A stretch of DNA of 64,000 bases from Lepidonotus clava (taxonomy: Eukaryota; Annelida; Polychaeta; Phyllodocida; Polynoidae), in NCBI GenBank assembly GCA_936440205.1, contig OW387136.1, forward strand, positions 34,267,927 to 34,331,926, read 5' to 3'. Shown here one piece after another: positions 41,635-56,000 of this stretch. The notes under the pieces are model-generated. The model had not been told where the DNA came from. It was given only the letters and a program-made list of their open reading frames with translations, and did no database searches. Every line of letters starts with the position of its first letter. Within the stretch, counting starts at the first letter, position 1. A program made the translations under genes and the position numbers.

Positions 41635-44600
41635 GTAAGAAAATCATGTTGGCATACAAATTCTTCTATTATCGCTCACAGTGGTGGACGTCGTAAGTAC
41701 TAAGTTTAACACTAACAGTGTCAGGGGCCAGTCGGGCCCCTAGCTTTCCAAATCTATGGCCTCTCACTTAAATCCAGGGGTCCTCACATACATACTACGC
41801 CTAGTAGTAGTACTAGCGTTAGTCTTTGTTATTCATGATCTTCTAGGGGCCAGTCGGGCCCCTAGCTAGGACCTAGGCCATTCGCCTAGCAGAGGTAGCC
41901 CATAATGCGTTGCGCCAGTAGGTGTTCCGGTTCCGGTAGGAAAACTTTAAACAGCCAGAAAAAATACTTCTACTTTTGAAAAAATATGAAATGTGAAGAT
42001 TAGTCCCTCTTCTGTTGATATTCAAAATATGAAATCTCTGAAATCATTATTTCTCAATTTTGACAGAAATCATGGGTCTGGCTTCTCCTTCTATAATCTA
42101 ATGTAAAAGAATTGCTTCCTGCAGCAAGAAAGAATCATATCTTTCTTACCAAAGTTATTAAAACTGAAAATAGCCTTGATCTATTTTGTAATGTAGAAAT
42201 AATTACACTTATATTTGACACAATTACTTTGTAATTGCCCTTTCAAAATGACTTGACAAAGAGAGAAAAGTGACTGGAACCAACCCATCTCGGCAATTCT
42301 CGCTGACGAGAGACGGCACCTCTGTTAGGCGAATGGGTCTGGACCACTAAATTCGACACAGCAACATGGGCATTTCTTAAAGAGGGAAAAAAAATCCTAA
42401 AAATAGTAAAATTCACTTAGTTATTTTCAAAGTTATATAGCATTAGACTTTTATTAACATATATGGACAATACAATTGAGTAAATAAGGTTTTGTTAGAA
42501 GTGTGAATACCCTCTCACAGCTTATCTCTCAGGTCTGTGATGTCATCTAGGCTCTCAGTCGCCACTCTGCAACTTCGACGCTCGCTACGGCGAATCATCT
42601 CTGCACTGTAGCGACCACTGGGCTCGGCCCCGGTGACCTAGATATGACCAGCGAAAACCGCGGACTACTTTTAGGTCACAATTTCTAGGTCACGGCGTAG
42701 TAATATTAGGCACGGGTGTCGAGTTTTCTTCCTACATAGCAGAGTCTACTCTCACGGACTCATTTCTCGGCGCGGAGGTAGATCTCGTAGCAGAGTGCTC
42801 AGTCACAGGGGTCTGTGTGTGCAGTCAACCATAGCAAGAGACTTATCAGCTAGCCCTACTTAGCCGACAGAGCCTAGATGACATCACATGCACTCAGGAG
42901 AAGCCACTTTACAATATAATATTTAAACATTAACTTTTCCCATATTTATGATCTATTTGAATTTATTTTTGTAGCTATGTTTCAAGGAATATGTATTCAA
43001 CATGATATAGAAATTAAAATTGCCTTTGCTGTTCTCCTTTTAAATCGACATGCGACATGGAGACCTAACGACACGACATGGGGCTCTAAAATGATAGTGA
43101 CATGCGACATGGACATTACTGACATGCGACAGGGGCTTTTCTTAAATTCGACACGGCGATACGGCTGTTTTTTAAATTTGACATGTGACATTGGTACCCC
43201 CCATCAAGGGCCCCCTAGCTAGGTATATTACATTCCACCAGTTTTCCCATCAAAAAGTGTCCCCTGTTTTTGAGGTAAAAGCTGTGACCGAGTTTTTCAC
43301 TTTTCACTTTTTCCTCAGGCCCTTGGGCCCATACTCCTTGGTCGCTTCACATGCCCCAAGTAAAGGATTACAGGGGAATCTGAAGTGAGAAAGGAGTATG
43401 CTCTTGGCCTGGCACAGTGGCAGCAACGATTCTACAAAGGATAATGTTCAGTTGCTATAATATTTTTGGTGGCAGGGCCCTGGTAAGGCTGGTTATGTCT
43501 ACCCCTGTGCTCACAGGAATTGATATGACGCAAGACCATTTTACCGAATTCACCACAATGCACCAATAAATACTGACAATTTTTCTGTCTTCTGTTTCTA
43601 TGCATATACTATATGGTACACAGGGTTCTCCCTAGAAAAAGTTTTCATGTATCAAAAGCCCCATTAGGGGGTCATTTCTTGACAATGATGGGCTATTTTT
43701 ACTACATTATATAAAAAGTTCTGTAATTTGAATGCAGAAATGGCCCCCTCCAAGTGAATTAACCTAATGCGGGAATTCAATTCTTGATGCGGGAATCCCG
43801 CATCCTACACGCCTATAGATTAGGCCAGGCTAAAAAAAAAATCTGTTTCTGGTGGACCGCCCGACTGGGTTTAAAACCCCCGACTGAGACTTTTTTTTTT
43901 CTTTTTTTTCAGATTTTTTTTTTTCTCAATTTTTTTTAGTCCATTCCCTACCAAAAAAAAAACAAATCCCGACCTCCCGACTGGTCTTTTTAAAAGCCAG
44001 TCGGTCCACCGGAAACAGATTTTTTTTTTAGGCTGGCCTTATTGCAGTAAGTAGCGATCAAAAGACACCCCAATTAAGCTTTTCCAAGGTTTTGAGCTGT
44101 GATAGGTAAAAGTATCATCAATTATCGTCATATACTATGAGAGATAAATGTACTGAGGAGCTTGCCATAGAATTTCAGACATCTTAAAGCATTTTTCACC
44201 ATTTAAATTGGCAAAGTATCCTAGGAATACAGACAAAACTTGGCTGATTATGCAAAATATATGTGAAAGTACCATATTTGAAAACTGATAATTTCTATTT
44301 TAAAGCTTGATTGATGGAACTATGGACTAATATTGACAAGGCGTTTCTAGAATAGAGGCAAATTTAGCATTTGACCTTTATATCTGACTAACTATCAACC
44401 TTTTGATATTGATAAGCATGAAAAAAATGCAAAAATATACCTATAGTTGACCCCTGAGAGCAACCCAAATACGCCAATTATGCTGTGTTCGGTATGATAC
44501 AAGTACAAAGTTAGACACTATCATGATGTATAAGTACATGTTAACCTCACAAACTATTATGATTGCAATATTTTTCATACTTTCCCTTTTGAAAACTTTT

Positions 44601-47600
44601 AAATAGTAATAATAGGTAATTGTATAAAAAGATACAACAAATTTTTTTTATTATTATTATTTTTTTTTTTACAACAAAAATAGTCAAGAAATAGGCAAAC
44701 ATTCTATAATAGAATTCAAATTGCTGCTCAACATCTGGATGGCTTATGGAGAAAATCTGTGCAAAATGGTGATATTTCATAATTTCACCTCAGCCTTCTG
44801 ACTGTGCTCATTCACTGAATAATGCTTGCACATAGGTGAATGACCCACCATTGGATTCCAAATTTAATTCTCTAAACTCCCCACCAAAAGAATTGAAATA
44901 AAATGTAAATTGAAGATTCTATTTAGAATTAAGTTGATGGAAGTCAGGAAAAATACAAAATTTCAGCAAATTTTGGAGGACATTCCAAACATTCCAAATC
45001 ATTTGGAATGTTTGCTTGGAACACATTTCACCCAGATTCGTATAAGGCAAAGATAGGGGGAACCAAGCACCGACCAAGTGGTTCTTTGGGTTCAATTCCC
45101 GGTCGATGCTTGGTTTACTAAGGGATGAGGTACAGCAACAATGATTTCTAAGTTTTGATCCCCTGCTGTTTGCCTACCCTGTCACCTTCATCTCATAGAT
45201 TCGATCACCAAAGACAGAATGAATTTGAATGAATGAATGTGAATGAATGAATGAATTTGAATGAATGAATGTGAATGAATGTGAATGAATGAATGAATGA
45301 TTTTTATTGACATAATACATGTATGTATTATGTATAGTGCACATACAAGTTTAAAATAGTCGTTTTTCCAATTTTAGGTTAATTTATATAGTAAATTCTA
45401 CCTTACTTGCAAGAGGCAGTCATCTTGAAATTTTTTTAACATTAAATGGCTTCTTCGATATGAAAAAGTGTATTACAGATGCTAAAAATCATTATAAAGG
45501 GCTCATCTAGGGACCCGAAGCTCTTAATGTTTGGTACAATCTTAACCAATCATAACAATTTAAAAAAAGTATCCCCAAAGAATTAGATCCCGACCTACCA
45601 ATCCTATTTTTTCAGAGATATGAGACCTCTAACCCTACATCTAGAAAATTAATATTCTAATCGAGCGGCTTCAAAGTAGTCAATTTTCAAAACTTTGGTT
45701 TTGAAAAAGGTCTTAAACAATTGATTTTTTTAAAGTGTGTACACCCTGGTATCATAAAATGGTCCTTTTGGGCCACTATGAAATTATTGGGAGGCGGGCG
45801 CTTGTGACTCCTCAAGACTCACGAGTTCCACTTTTGTAAAATTCATTCTCAAAAGCTATTGTTATAATAGGTCTAAATGTCATATTCTGATTTCAAAAAC
45901 TACCAATAGGCCGTATGAATATTGAAGAATATTGGTCCAATTACTGTTTTTCCGTGAATTTCTGTATAGACAACTTGATTCAGACGTTAGAAATCGTTTT
46001 CTATCCACCACACTGCTCGAGTCAATTAAAGGGTTAACAAATATCTAAAAAAAAGAAAAGAAACACAAAAACGGATGCACATTTTTAGCAACTGTGCACC
46101 CGGATGTTCACTCTTTCAATTGAGAAGTAAATATCTAATATATAGACCTTGTGCAGACGTAATCACGTGACCACATTTTGGTGATCACCATGTGCTCATC
46201 ATAGCCATGTGGCTAGTATATGAATCTAAAATGACTGAATTCTAAATGATAAAAATTGTTTTTATTGAACTAGTGTGATTATGTCAGAGAATATCAGCAG
46301 AAACCATTTTCCTAGATTTTTTAGAATTGTAAAAATCATACTTTCAAAATGATCACCAATATGGCGTCCAGACACATTGAATTGTGACGTCATCTGCACA
46401 ACGTCTATAAGAGGGGTTACAGGAATTAAGGGTCGGGTCCACACTTTTTTGATACCTCGTACCCTATGTGTGCATCACCATTTTCCAAGTTTTTTGACAC
46501 TGGTTGGTAATGTGCCCTATAATTTCAACGTGTGTCATGTTATCAATAATGTCTAAATATTTTGATAATGTGACAATGTGCTATTTTTACTCACAGTTTC
46601 AGACGTTTGCCGAACGTCTAGCCGTGGTCAACGTAGATGTTGCTCGACGAGTCCAGAAGCTTTCGGCAACCCCAGAGGTACTATAAGTTTGGTTACAAGA
46701 TGCCTCTTATCTTTCTTAGCGTTCTTAGGTTACTGTCTCTCAAGTACCGATTACCTGGACAAGTTCATAAAGAATTAATGCATAGTCATAATTTGATGAT
46801 ATAAAAATTGTAAACTACAAAAGCCTGTACGTGAAAAAAAACCTCATAATTATCGTGATTGGTTTAATTTATATTTTCTTGTTAATATTCAGATGATCAA
46901 CATAATATTCTTCTGAATCGTGTGATTTGTGCTTAGTACACTCATATAAGATAATATGATTGAATTTCTAAAGTGTGTTTTTATTTTAATTTCTTTTCAA
47001 AGTGATCTATGGAATATCATTTCCAGTCTTAACAAATTACAATCTTTTCTCCACCCAACATGTAAAACCCTCTTTTGCCCACTGCAGGATGCGGACACGT
47101 TCTTTGGGGAGGCGATGCGCAAATGGTCGGAGCTCAACTACACGCAGCACTTTGGTAAAATGAGCATTTCTCTTTAAAATAAAGAATGTAGTATTCATAT
47201 GAAAAGAAACAAACGTTCAGCCAAAGTCTGTAACTTGTAAGATAGTTGGATCAAAATGTTGCATTCTCAAATAAAAAGATTCTAGCTTCTCTGATTAATT
47301 AAGTTAATGCCTTTGATGTCCCTCTGTATCTGTCCGTCCCTGTTTTCAGTGGACTTCCGTCAGGAAGTGTCAGGGACCGTCTTCAGCTTCACACAGCTCA
47401 TCCACCACCAGGTACGAAAACTCTGTAGACACAGCACTTGAAAGAGAGTCTCTGTGACTGTAAACGGTACCTATATGTTAAAATAAATATCATATTTATC
47501 TGCGTCTTATGATGCCACTTTTTAGCCTGAACAGGATACATCTAATGAAACTGATTTGAACCCCTTTTTTCAATTTTATCTTTCGACCATGGCTGCCTCT

Positions 47601-50031
47601 TTAAAATCCCCCCGCAAGGTCCCCTCACATTGTGAACCCTACTCCCCCGTCACGTTGAAATGAGTATTGATTTTATTAATTTATTTTCAGAAAACTATTG
47701 TCACAGCTCTCCTGAAGCACCTTCAAGTTCCAGACAGTCTGGCGTACCAACCACTGTTAGAGTAAGGACTGATTTATCATTTAAATGTGGGTAACAATAA
47801 CCGTACTGGGTGACGATATGACGGTATATATATATATTTAACATGGCAATAATTACAAAAATAAGAAAAGCTTTACAAATGTTTTAAACTTTTGCTGCCA
47901 CCATGTTTCTTTTGTATTGTCACATTGTCATATGCATTCTAAAGCCCCATAACCACTAAGCTATCTTGGGGATGGGCGACTGGAAGAGTCGCCAGTAAAG
48001 TTGCCGGGCGACTGTAATGTAAAGCAAGTTTGATATTTTACTGGCAATTTTAATGGGCGATTTTACTGGCGATTCTCACAGTCGCCCATCGCCTGTGGTT
48101 CAGTTGCCTAGACTGATAAATCTGTTATACGCTGTGATCGAAAATTTTTGATATTTTTATGCCATGCATTCATTTCTATTAGTTTTGGAACGGTTGGAAT
48201 ACGGATAACTGCAATAAGGATACAATATTTGGTACATACAAACGTCACCTAAAATGTTGCAACTCAATAAAACGTTGAGTTGAGTGGTAACTGTTGTCAT
48301 CGTAACTCATGATCATCTCACTGGGTCTCCAACAGATTGATTATGTGAACCTTAGTGGAAATTGCCAAAGATTTGATTAAAGATATAAACATAGCGCTTG
48401 TTTTGTTTTCAGTCTATTGGTTCAGGTGGCCCGTGACCTGCAGTCTGACTTCTACGTGTACTTTGAGGACGTCCTGCCGGTACTCGTCTCCCTGCTACAG
48501 AACCACCACCATGACACCGACATCTTAGAGCAGACTTTTACCTGCCTCTCGTACCTCTTTAAGTTCTTATGGAGGGCCATGGTCAACAACATGAGTCACG
48601 TTTACAGGTAGGTGTCATAGGGGACAGACCTTTTCCTTTCTCTCGTACCTATTTAAGTTTTGATGGAGGGTCATAGTTGAGAAACCGTGTCACATATACA
48701 TTCTTGTACCGAAACATGCACACATGATAGAATAGTACGCATCTTTAGATGCTCACATGTCTTTAGCACGTTGGGGGGCCTCTCAGATTCCAGTATTTGT
48801 AGGACGGTATTCGGTTGTGGATGTCATGTCAATAATCCTCTGATATATTAAACTGACAGCGGCAGGTCCGTATCTCTTTCCCTGAATTCAGTCTCAATTT
48901 TCGTTTTAAAATCCTTTTCCCAAATCAGACTGCAGGTTAAATGTATACTCTGTTGGCTTTCAGGCTGGTATCCCCACTGCTGAGTAACGCGTACCGACAG
49001 TACATCAACAACTTTGCGGCAGAGAGCTTTGCCTTTCTCATGCGGAAGGTGAGCAACTTCCTTCACATAGCATGCGGCTGAATTTATCATCATAACCTCA
49101 TTTCAATGAATCTACCTTAAGCACATTGAAGGTCAGGGAAAAGGTACTTTCTCAATGTATAGGTAATTCTGTAGAAAAAAAAACGTTATCATAACTGAGT
49201 TATGTGTGTACTGGACTTTTCCAAGAGAAATCCACATAGTCAGAGGCATTGTTAAAGTGTAAGGTTTCTGCTCAATGCTTTGGAGGAGTGCAAGCTTTGA
49301 TGCATTGGTCTATTTCCTCAGGTGAAGGACTTCTCGGCGTTGTGTGACTTGATGTTCACTGACCTACAGGTCCATCCAGACGTGAGTACTGAACGCACTC
49401 TTAGCGAATGGCATTTTTCATGAGATAATCTTAAGTATCACTTTGATAATGTATAATGCCCTAGCAAACTGGAAGGCAGGTGTACATATATATGCACTTA
49501 GGTTATATAATGATGGAAAACTTTCCTGTATGGAATAATCTAGTTTGAAGGTATTATATCATGATTTTGTTTTATGAAAGCAAATGGCAGACAAGCAGTG
49601 ACTTTACTTAAGTTAATTAATTATGTGTTTATTTTTTCATAGCAAGTGGAGGGCGTTGGACGGCTGTTGTTTGAGAGCGTGAAGGGCGTCCAGAAGAGGT
49701 TGCATACTGCTGCAGATAAGGTAACTACAAGAGACAGTATCTTCTGTTTAGTATTGTAAATTCTCAGGGATCTAAATTTTCAGATTTTCGTCTGATTTAA
49801 GATATTTTCATATTGTCACCTCAAATGATTATTTTCAAAATTAATTTCTCACATCACGATTAATAACATTTTGAAATAATTTCAAATTTACTTTCTGGGA
49901 TTTCAGATGTTTTCATTAACCCAGACTTACATCTCCGTGTTACGGTGTAATACAGATGCTAACTTCCGAGTATTTAGAAATCTTTGATGAGCTTTCAGTA
50001 ATCAAAATCAGTATCGGGTAAAATGAAGATA

Positions 50032-50071
<40 letters not shown>

Positions 50072-53000
50072 CTATTTTTGTCCCCAAGTTTTACCACTAG
50101 ATTTGTGCTAATCTGTCTGCCTTGTAACTGTATTTATCTTTGTGTGTAGGTGTTGCCGGTGATATTTGAGAAGCTGGGTAGCCGCGACCTGCCGCAGACA
50201 GAGGTGGTCGCCTGTCTGACTGCCATGTTAAACAGCGTCTGCGTGTTCACCGAGCGAGACCATGTCCAGCCCGTGTGGACGCCCCTACTGGTAATATATG
50301 ATTCAGTCTACGTTTAGCGAACTTGTATGGTGCTTCTTTTCAAAAGTACCAGTTACTAATGTATATATTACAGCTGTTAATGTTTTGCACAATCAACACC
50401 AAGAGCCATTTTCGTGCTACCATAATTTTTGCATATTTTATGGCCGTTTCAATTTTGTCCATGATGCTTTATTTTTACACTCACATCATATTTTTGCGCG
50501 CAATGGCAACGGTGCGGGAAATGCACGGAAATAAAGCGTGAAAATTTATACGTTCACGTTAGTTCAATAATGTACTGCACTGTTTCTAACTCCCCTCTGA
50601 ACATGTTTTTTTCAGGCTGAACTGCGCACTGTCCACTCCCAGAAGCACGGTGAGTCGTGGTCGGAGCACCTCGGGCGACTGTTGAAGCTACTCCTCACCT
50701 TAGTCAGCTACAAGAAGGGCATACTGGTTCTACCCGTCAACGACCTGACCGACGTAAGAGTCATTACTTTGTACAACCTGCACATTGAGATTACTCCCTC
50801 TACCTTGCCTTGTATACCATTCATTGTAATGAAGGTCTGCTGACCAAGAAAGGACCGAAAAACTTAATACTTGAAATGTGTTAAACCCTATAATAAAAGG
50901 TGATTTCAATGTCACAATATACTTCTGTGAATATCTAATCTGTATCTGAGAATTTTCAAACATATTTTAGTTGGAACATTTTGCCTATACTTAAGCACTC
51001 ATAGTTTTATAATCAGCTCCCTTTGATTCTTTATGAAATAAAATCACATGAACCTTTCTTAACCAGCAGACCATAGATAAGAAGCTCTGGTATATTGCCT
51101 TTGTACTACAATTTATTGTCATTACGCGTAGGCAACACCAGCTTAATATTTGTATATTTTCACTAATCTGACTTTTTTCAGTTCATCAGTTAAGTGTATA
51201 AACTAAACCCTCTGTATAACAGTTTCTGACTGTGGCCCCCTTTTATGATCTGTAGGTCCTGACAGTGTTACTGACGGGCCCGGCCCTCTCCAGCCCGGCC
51301 GGAGACCTCCTGCTGCAGACTGTATCCCAGCTACTCGTGGCCGAGCGTGTGTCGCTGACCTTCAAACAACAGGGAGCGCTCACGCAGGGCGTGTACAACA
51401 CCACTTATAGCATCGACCAACTCGCCCAGTTTACACGTACTGTCTTCCCCATGCCCCTCTTTGAAAAGGTTGGTAGCACAATGTTTTGTTTTTTTTTGTT
51501 TTGTTTTTTTATTAGATTTCTTTATTGCTCAAATTTTGCTTGAATTTTTGGATGGTTAATTTTGTCAAACATTTGGGTCTTTAGTCTATAAAACATGTTT
51601 GGAAAAAGAGCATAACTGAAAACTCCAAAGCACCCTGGACTGTACTGCGCCGCCTAGTCTCTAGGTGGCAGCAGGTGAGAAGGCGATTGTGCATGCACGG
51701 CAGTTACAGATTGCAGATGGCCGCGGCAGGCCACGCTTTTACTGGAAATCGTTAAAACTAGAGAGTTTAACACGATTTTTTCTTCACGTTTCATTTTTTC
51801 TTGAGAGAAAAGTGAAATAAGACATTGTAGCACGTCTCTAAGGATTTTTCCTAGCTGGTGGTTCGCTGAATCCTGGCTGACAGTGCAATTGTGAACAAGG
51901 AACTGTAACACGTGGTCTCGGCAGAAGCCGGACGTGTAGTGACAGTACAGAATCCAAAGACTCTTTTCTTGGCGAATTGAGTTTATGGTGGACTACTACA
52001 GTTATGCCACCTAAAAAGGTTGTAGCTTCGGAGGAATCTACGGATCACTCACAAGAAGAACCGACCATGTTATCAGCGCTCACCCAAATTAGTGGTATAC
52101 TGTCAAAAGGTTTTGACAGCATGGATAGGCGCCTAGTCACAATGAACGATTCGGTGACAACGGTCAGTTCCAACCTTGACAATCTGGATACTAGGATGGA
52201 GACTGGTTTCAGAGAGTTGGCTCAGGAACGAGACGAAAGTGACAACGAGTCACTGGTGTCTGAAAACAAGGAGGATGATTCTTCCAGCAAAAAACGGTCA
52301 GGTATGGATATCATGACCGACGACGAAGCTGACGACTTGGACGATGGGGTCTTGACGGACCGCATCAAACAACTAGAAGCCGACAACACGGTCGGAGCAC
52401 CGGTAAGGGCAAAACTGGCTAAATTTGTGGAAGTAGCGGCCAAAAAGTCCTTTACACCTGATGAAATCAAAGCCAGAAGGAAAAACTTTGCGTGTCCTTC
52501 GAATGTGGAATCGTTGGGCACACCGAGGATAAACTAGGTGATTTGGGCGAAGCTTCCACAAGTGGTGAAAAACAGGGACAGGGGCTGGCAAAACAACCAC
52601 TATACCTTTGCAGCTATGACCACTGCGGTCATGCGGGCCACTGAAGTGGTAGCTATCCAGGACAAGAGCATTCCGTGGATCAAAGATCTTATGGACATGT
52701 TGGCAGAAAGTCTTGAGTTCGCGGCGATTCTGAATAACGAGTGGACAAAAACAAGACGAGAGAACTTACGCTCTTATCTACCGAACGACTTCAAGCGTCT
52801 GGCGAGTGATGATGTTCCCCCTTCCCCGAAATGGCTTTTCGGGGACGACCTGGAATCTTCCATTAAAACGGTGGAAGGCCAAAATAGACTAGGAAAGAAG
52901 ATGGAACCTAAACAGTCAGACAAGCGCCCACACGAGGATAAACAACAACATTCCTACAAGAAGAACAGACGAGGAGGGAGAAACAGGTACGACAAAAACC

Positions 53001-56000
53001 GCGACCGGTCCAACAACAACAAATCAGACAAGTACGACAAGAAGAAAGGAGACAAGGATTTTCGGAAGAAGGGGAACGACCGCTATTAGATGAGGTATCA
53101 CGGTCAGTCCCCCCAAACTCCACTCCAGGCAACTTAAAAAACCATTTGAACGAATGGGAAGAACTCACGTCGGATCGAGTGATCCTTGACTATGTTTCAG
53201 GATATAAACTTGAGTTTATTTCGGACCCTGAACAAGAAGTTTTTCCTCGCCCTTACAAACAAAATCAAACCCAAACTTCCATTTTGCAAAGTCAAATTGA
53301 CGACCTGTGGTTTAAGGGGGTTATTGAGGAAATACACTGGTCTAGTGCTGCATTCGTGTCAAATGTATTTTTAAGACCGAAGCCAAATGGTAAACACAGA
53401 ATGATTATCGAACTATCTGAGTTAAATGATTCATTAGATAAAGTACACTTTAAAATGGATCATTTGGAGGCGGCAACAGACCTCATGTTTCAGGACTGTT
53501 TCTTTGCTTTGTTAGACTTAAAGGACGCTTATTATTCTGTCCCCATTTGGGAACCTCACCGAAAATATTTGGCTTTCCAATGGGAAAATCAAATGTTTAG
53601 TTTCAATGTCTTGCCTTTCGGCCTGACGTCTGCTCCTCGAGTTTTTACCAAATTACTGAAGCCTGTTCTCTCTTCTCTAAGGGAAGACGGTATAACATGT
53701 TTAGGTTACATCGATGACTTCCTAATCATTGCAGAAGATGTTCAAGAGTGTAAACTAGGAGTGCAAAAATTACAATCTGTTTTAACAGATCTAGGTTTCC
53801 AAATTAATTGGGAAAAATCTTCCATTACTCCTTCGAGACAGATAACCTTTCTAGGTTATACCTTGAACTCCTGTAACATGACGGTTAGACCAACGAGGGA
53901 AAAAATCTCGAAAACAAAAGAGAAAATTTCGAACTTGTTATCAAAACGTAGTTTGGTAATCAGAGAAGTAGCCTCAGTGATCGGATTGTTGGTGGATTTA
54001 TGTAAAGGTACAGAGTATGGCCTAGCTCATTACAAAGCCTTGGAAAGATGCAAAATCAAAGCCCTTAAACGGGCAGGTGCTAAACAATTCGATGGTAAAA
54101 TACAACTCTCCCTTCAGGCCAAGTGGGAATTACAATGGTGGTTGTCACGCTTGAACAACACTTCCAAGAAAATCAGAATGTCTATTCCGATCGAAACTAT
54201 AACCACAGATGCATCTTTACAAGGTTGGGGGGCGGTTTACAAAAACAAAACCGCCGGAGGTAGATGGTCTACATCAGAAAGGGAGCTTCACATTAATGTC
54301 CTAGAGTTGAAAGCCATCCATTTGGCTATCAAATTGTTCTGTGTACAAAGCAGACATGCAGAGTTTGTAATCAAGACAGATAATGCCACAGCAGTAGCTT
54401 ATGTGAATAAGTTCGGAGGTACAAAATCTGTAGGTTGTGATAAAGTCGCTCGAGAAATTTGGTCTTTTTGTGAAAGCAGAGATCTGTGGATCATAGCTTC
54501 TCACATTCCAGGAGTGGAAAAATACGGAAGCAGACTTCCACTCTAGAAACTTCACCGAAAATACGGAATGGGAGTTAAATCCTATCATTTTCGATGAAGT
54601 TTGTGAGGAATGGGGAAGACCATCCATAGATCTATTTGCTTCTCGAATTAATCACAAATTACCCAGGTTTGTCAGCTGGAACAAAGACCCTGATGCATGG
54701 GCAATCGATGCTTTCTCACTCAACTGGGGGGAGTTTAACTCATGTTATCTTTTTCCTCCCTTCAGACTGGTCGGCAGATGTGTCCAAAAGATGCGAGCAG
54801 AGAATGCATCGGGAATCATCATAGCCCCCGACTGGCCGGGCCAAGTGTGGTACGCAACCCTCCTAAGGAATGCGACGAGGGGGAAAATGTTCTTCAGAAA
54901 AGGACACAAAAACCTATTACCAGCAGATCCAGCACAAAAAGACTCACGCCTATGTTTAACGCCACTGGTAGCAATTCGCTTATAAACAAATCACTACAAC
55001 AATGGAATCTGCCCAAGAGGGTTCAAAACCATTTGATGAAATCTTGGAGACCGAAAACAATATCTCAATACAATGTATACTTGAACAGGTGGAGAACATA
55101 CTGTTTCTTGAAAGAGATAGATCCGCTAGAAGGCAACGTTAAAGCAGGCCTTGACTTCTTATGTGACTTGTTCGACTCAGGTTTGCGTTACAGTGCGTTA
55201 AATTCGGCCAGAAGTGCCATCTCATGTGTCATGAGGAAAATAGATGGTATAAGTTTCGGTAGCCACCACTTAACAATAAGGTTGTTAAAGAGTTTCTATA
55301 ATCAGAGGCCTCCCATGGCTCGTTACAGTTCCATCTGGAACGTCTCCGTAGTTCTAAACTATTTAAGAGAGTTGACACCACTCAATGTATTATCACTTAA
55401 GATGTTAACACTTAAGTTAGTTGTATTGTTTCTACTTGCGACTTGCAGTAGACAGCAGAGGTTGATAAGTATCAAAAGGTCGAATATTATATTAGAAATA
55501 GACGATTCAGTCTCAATCAGACTGGAAGCTCTCCAGAAACACTCGAGACAAGGGAAAAGCCTCGAAATCATTAGATTACGACCTTTCTTAGATGATAAGA
55601 ATCTATGTGTTGCTACATGCCTCAGGGCTTACTTGGAGAAAACCAAAGAGGATAAAGACACTTTCTTGTGTAGCTTTAGACCACCATATGCCAAGGTGGG
55701 ATCTCAAACCCTATCTAGATTGGTCCTCACAGTGATGAGCAACTCAGGCCTTGACACATCAGTGTTTAAGGCACATAGCACGAGAAGTGCAAGCGCATCT
55801 CACATGATGAATGCGGGCACCCCCCTATCTGAAGTGTTAAAACAAGGGGGGTGGACGGATGAGTGTACTTTCAGGAGGTTTTACCTGAGAGAAGTTCCAC
55901 CGTTGTAATTGTTATAAAATGTTTATAATGGTTAATTAAACGTTATCTTGTTACAATGATGCATTGTTTCAAATTTTTGAGCAGGATAGCTTTAAAATCT

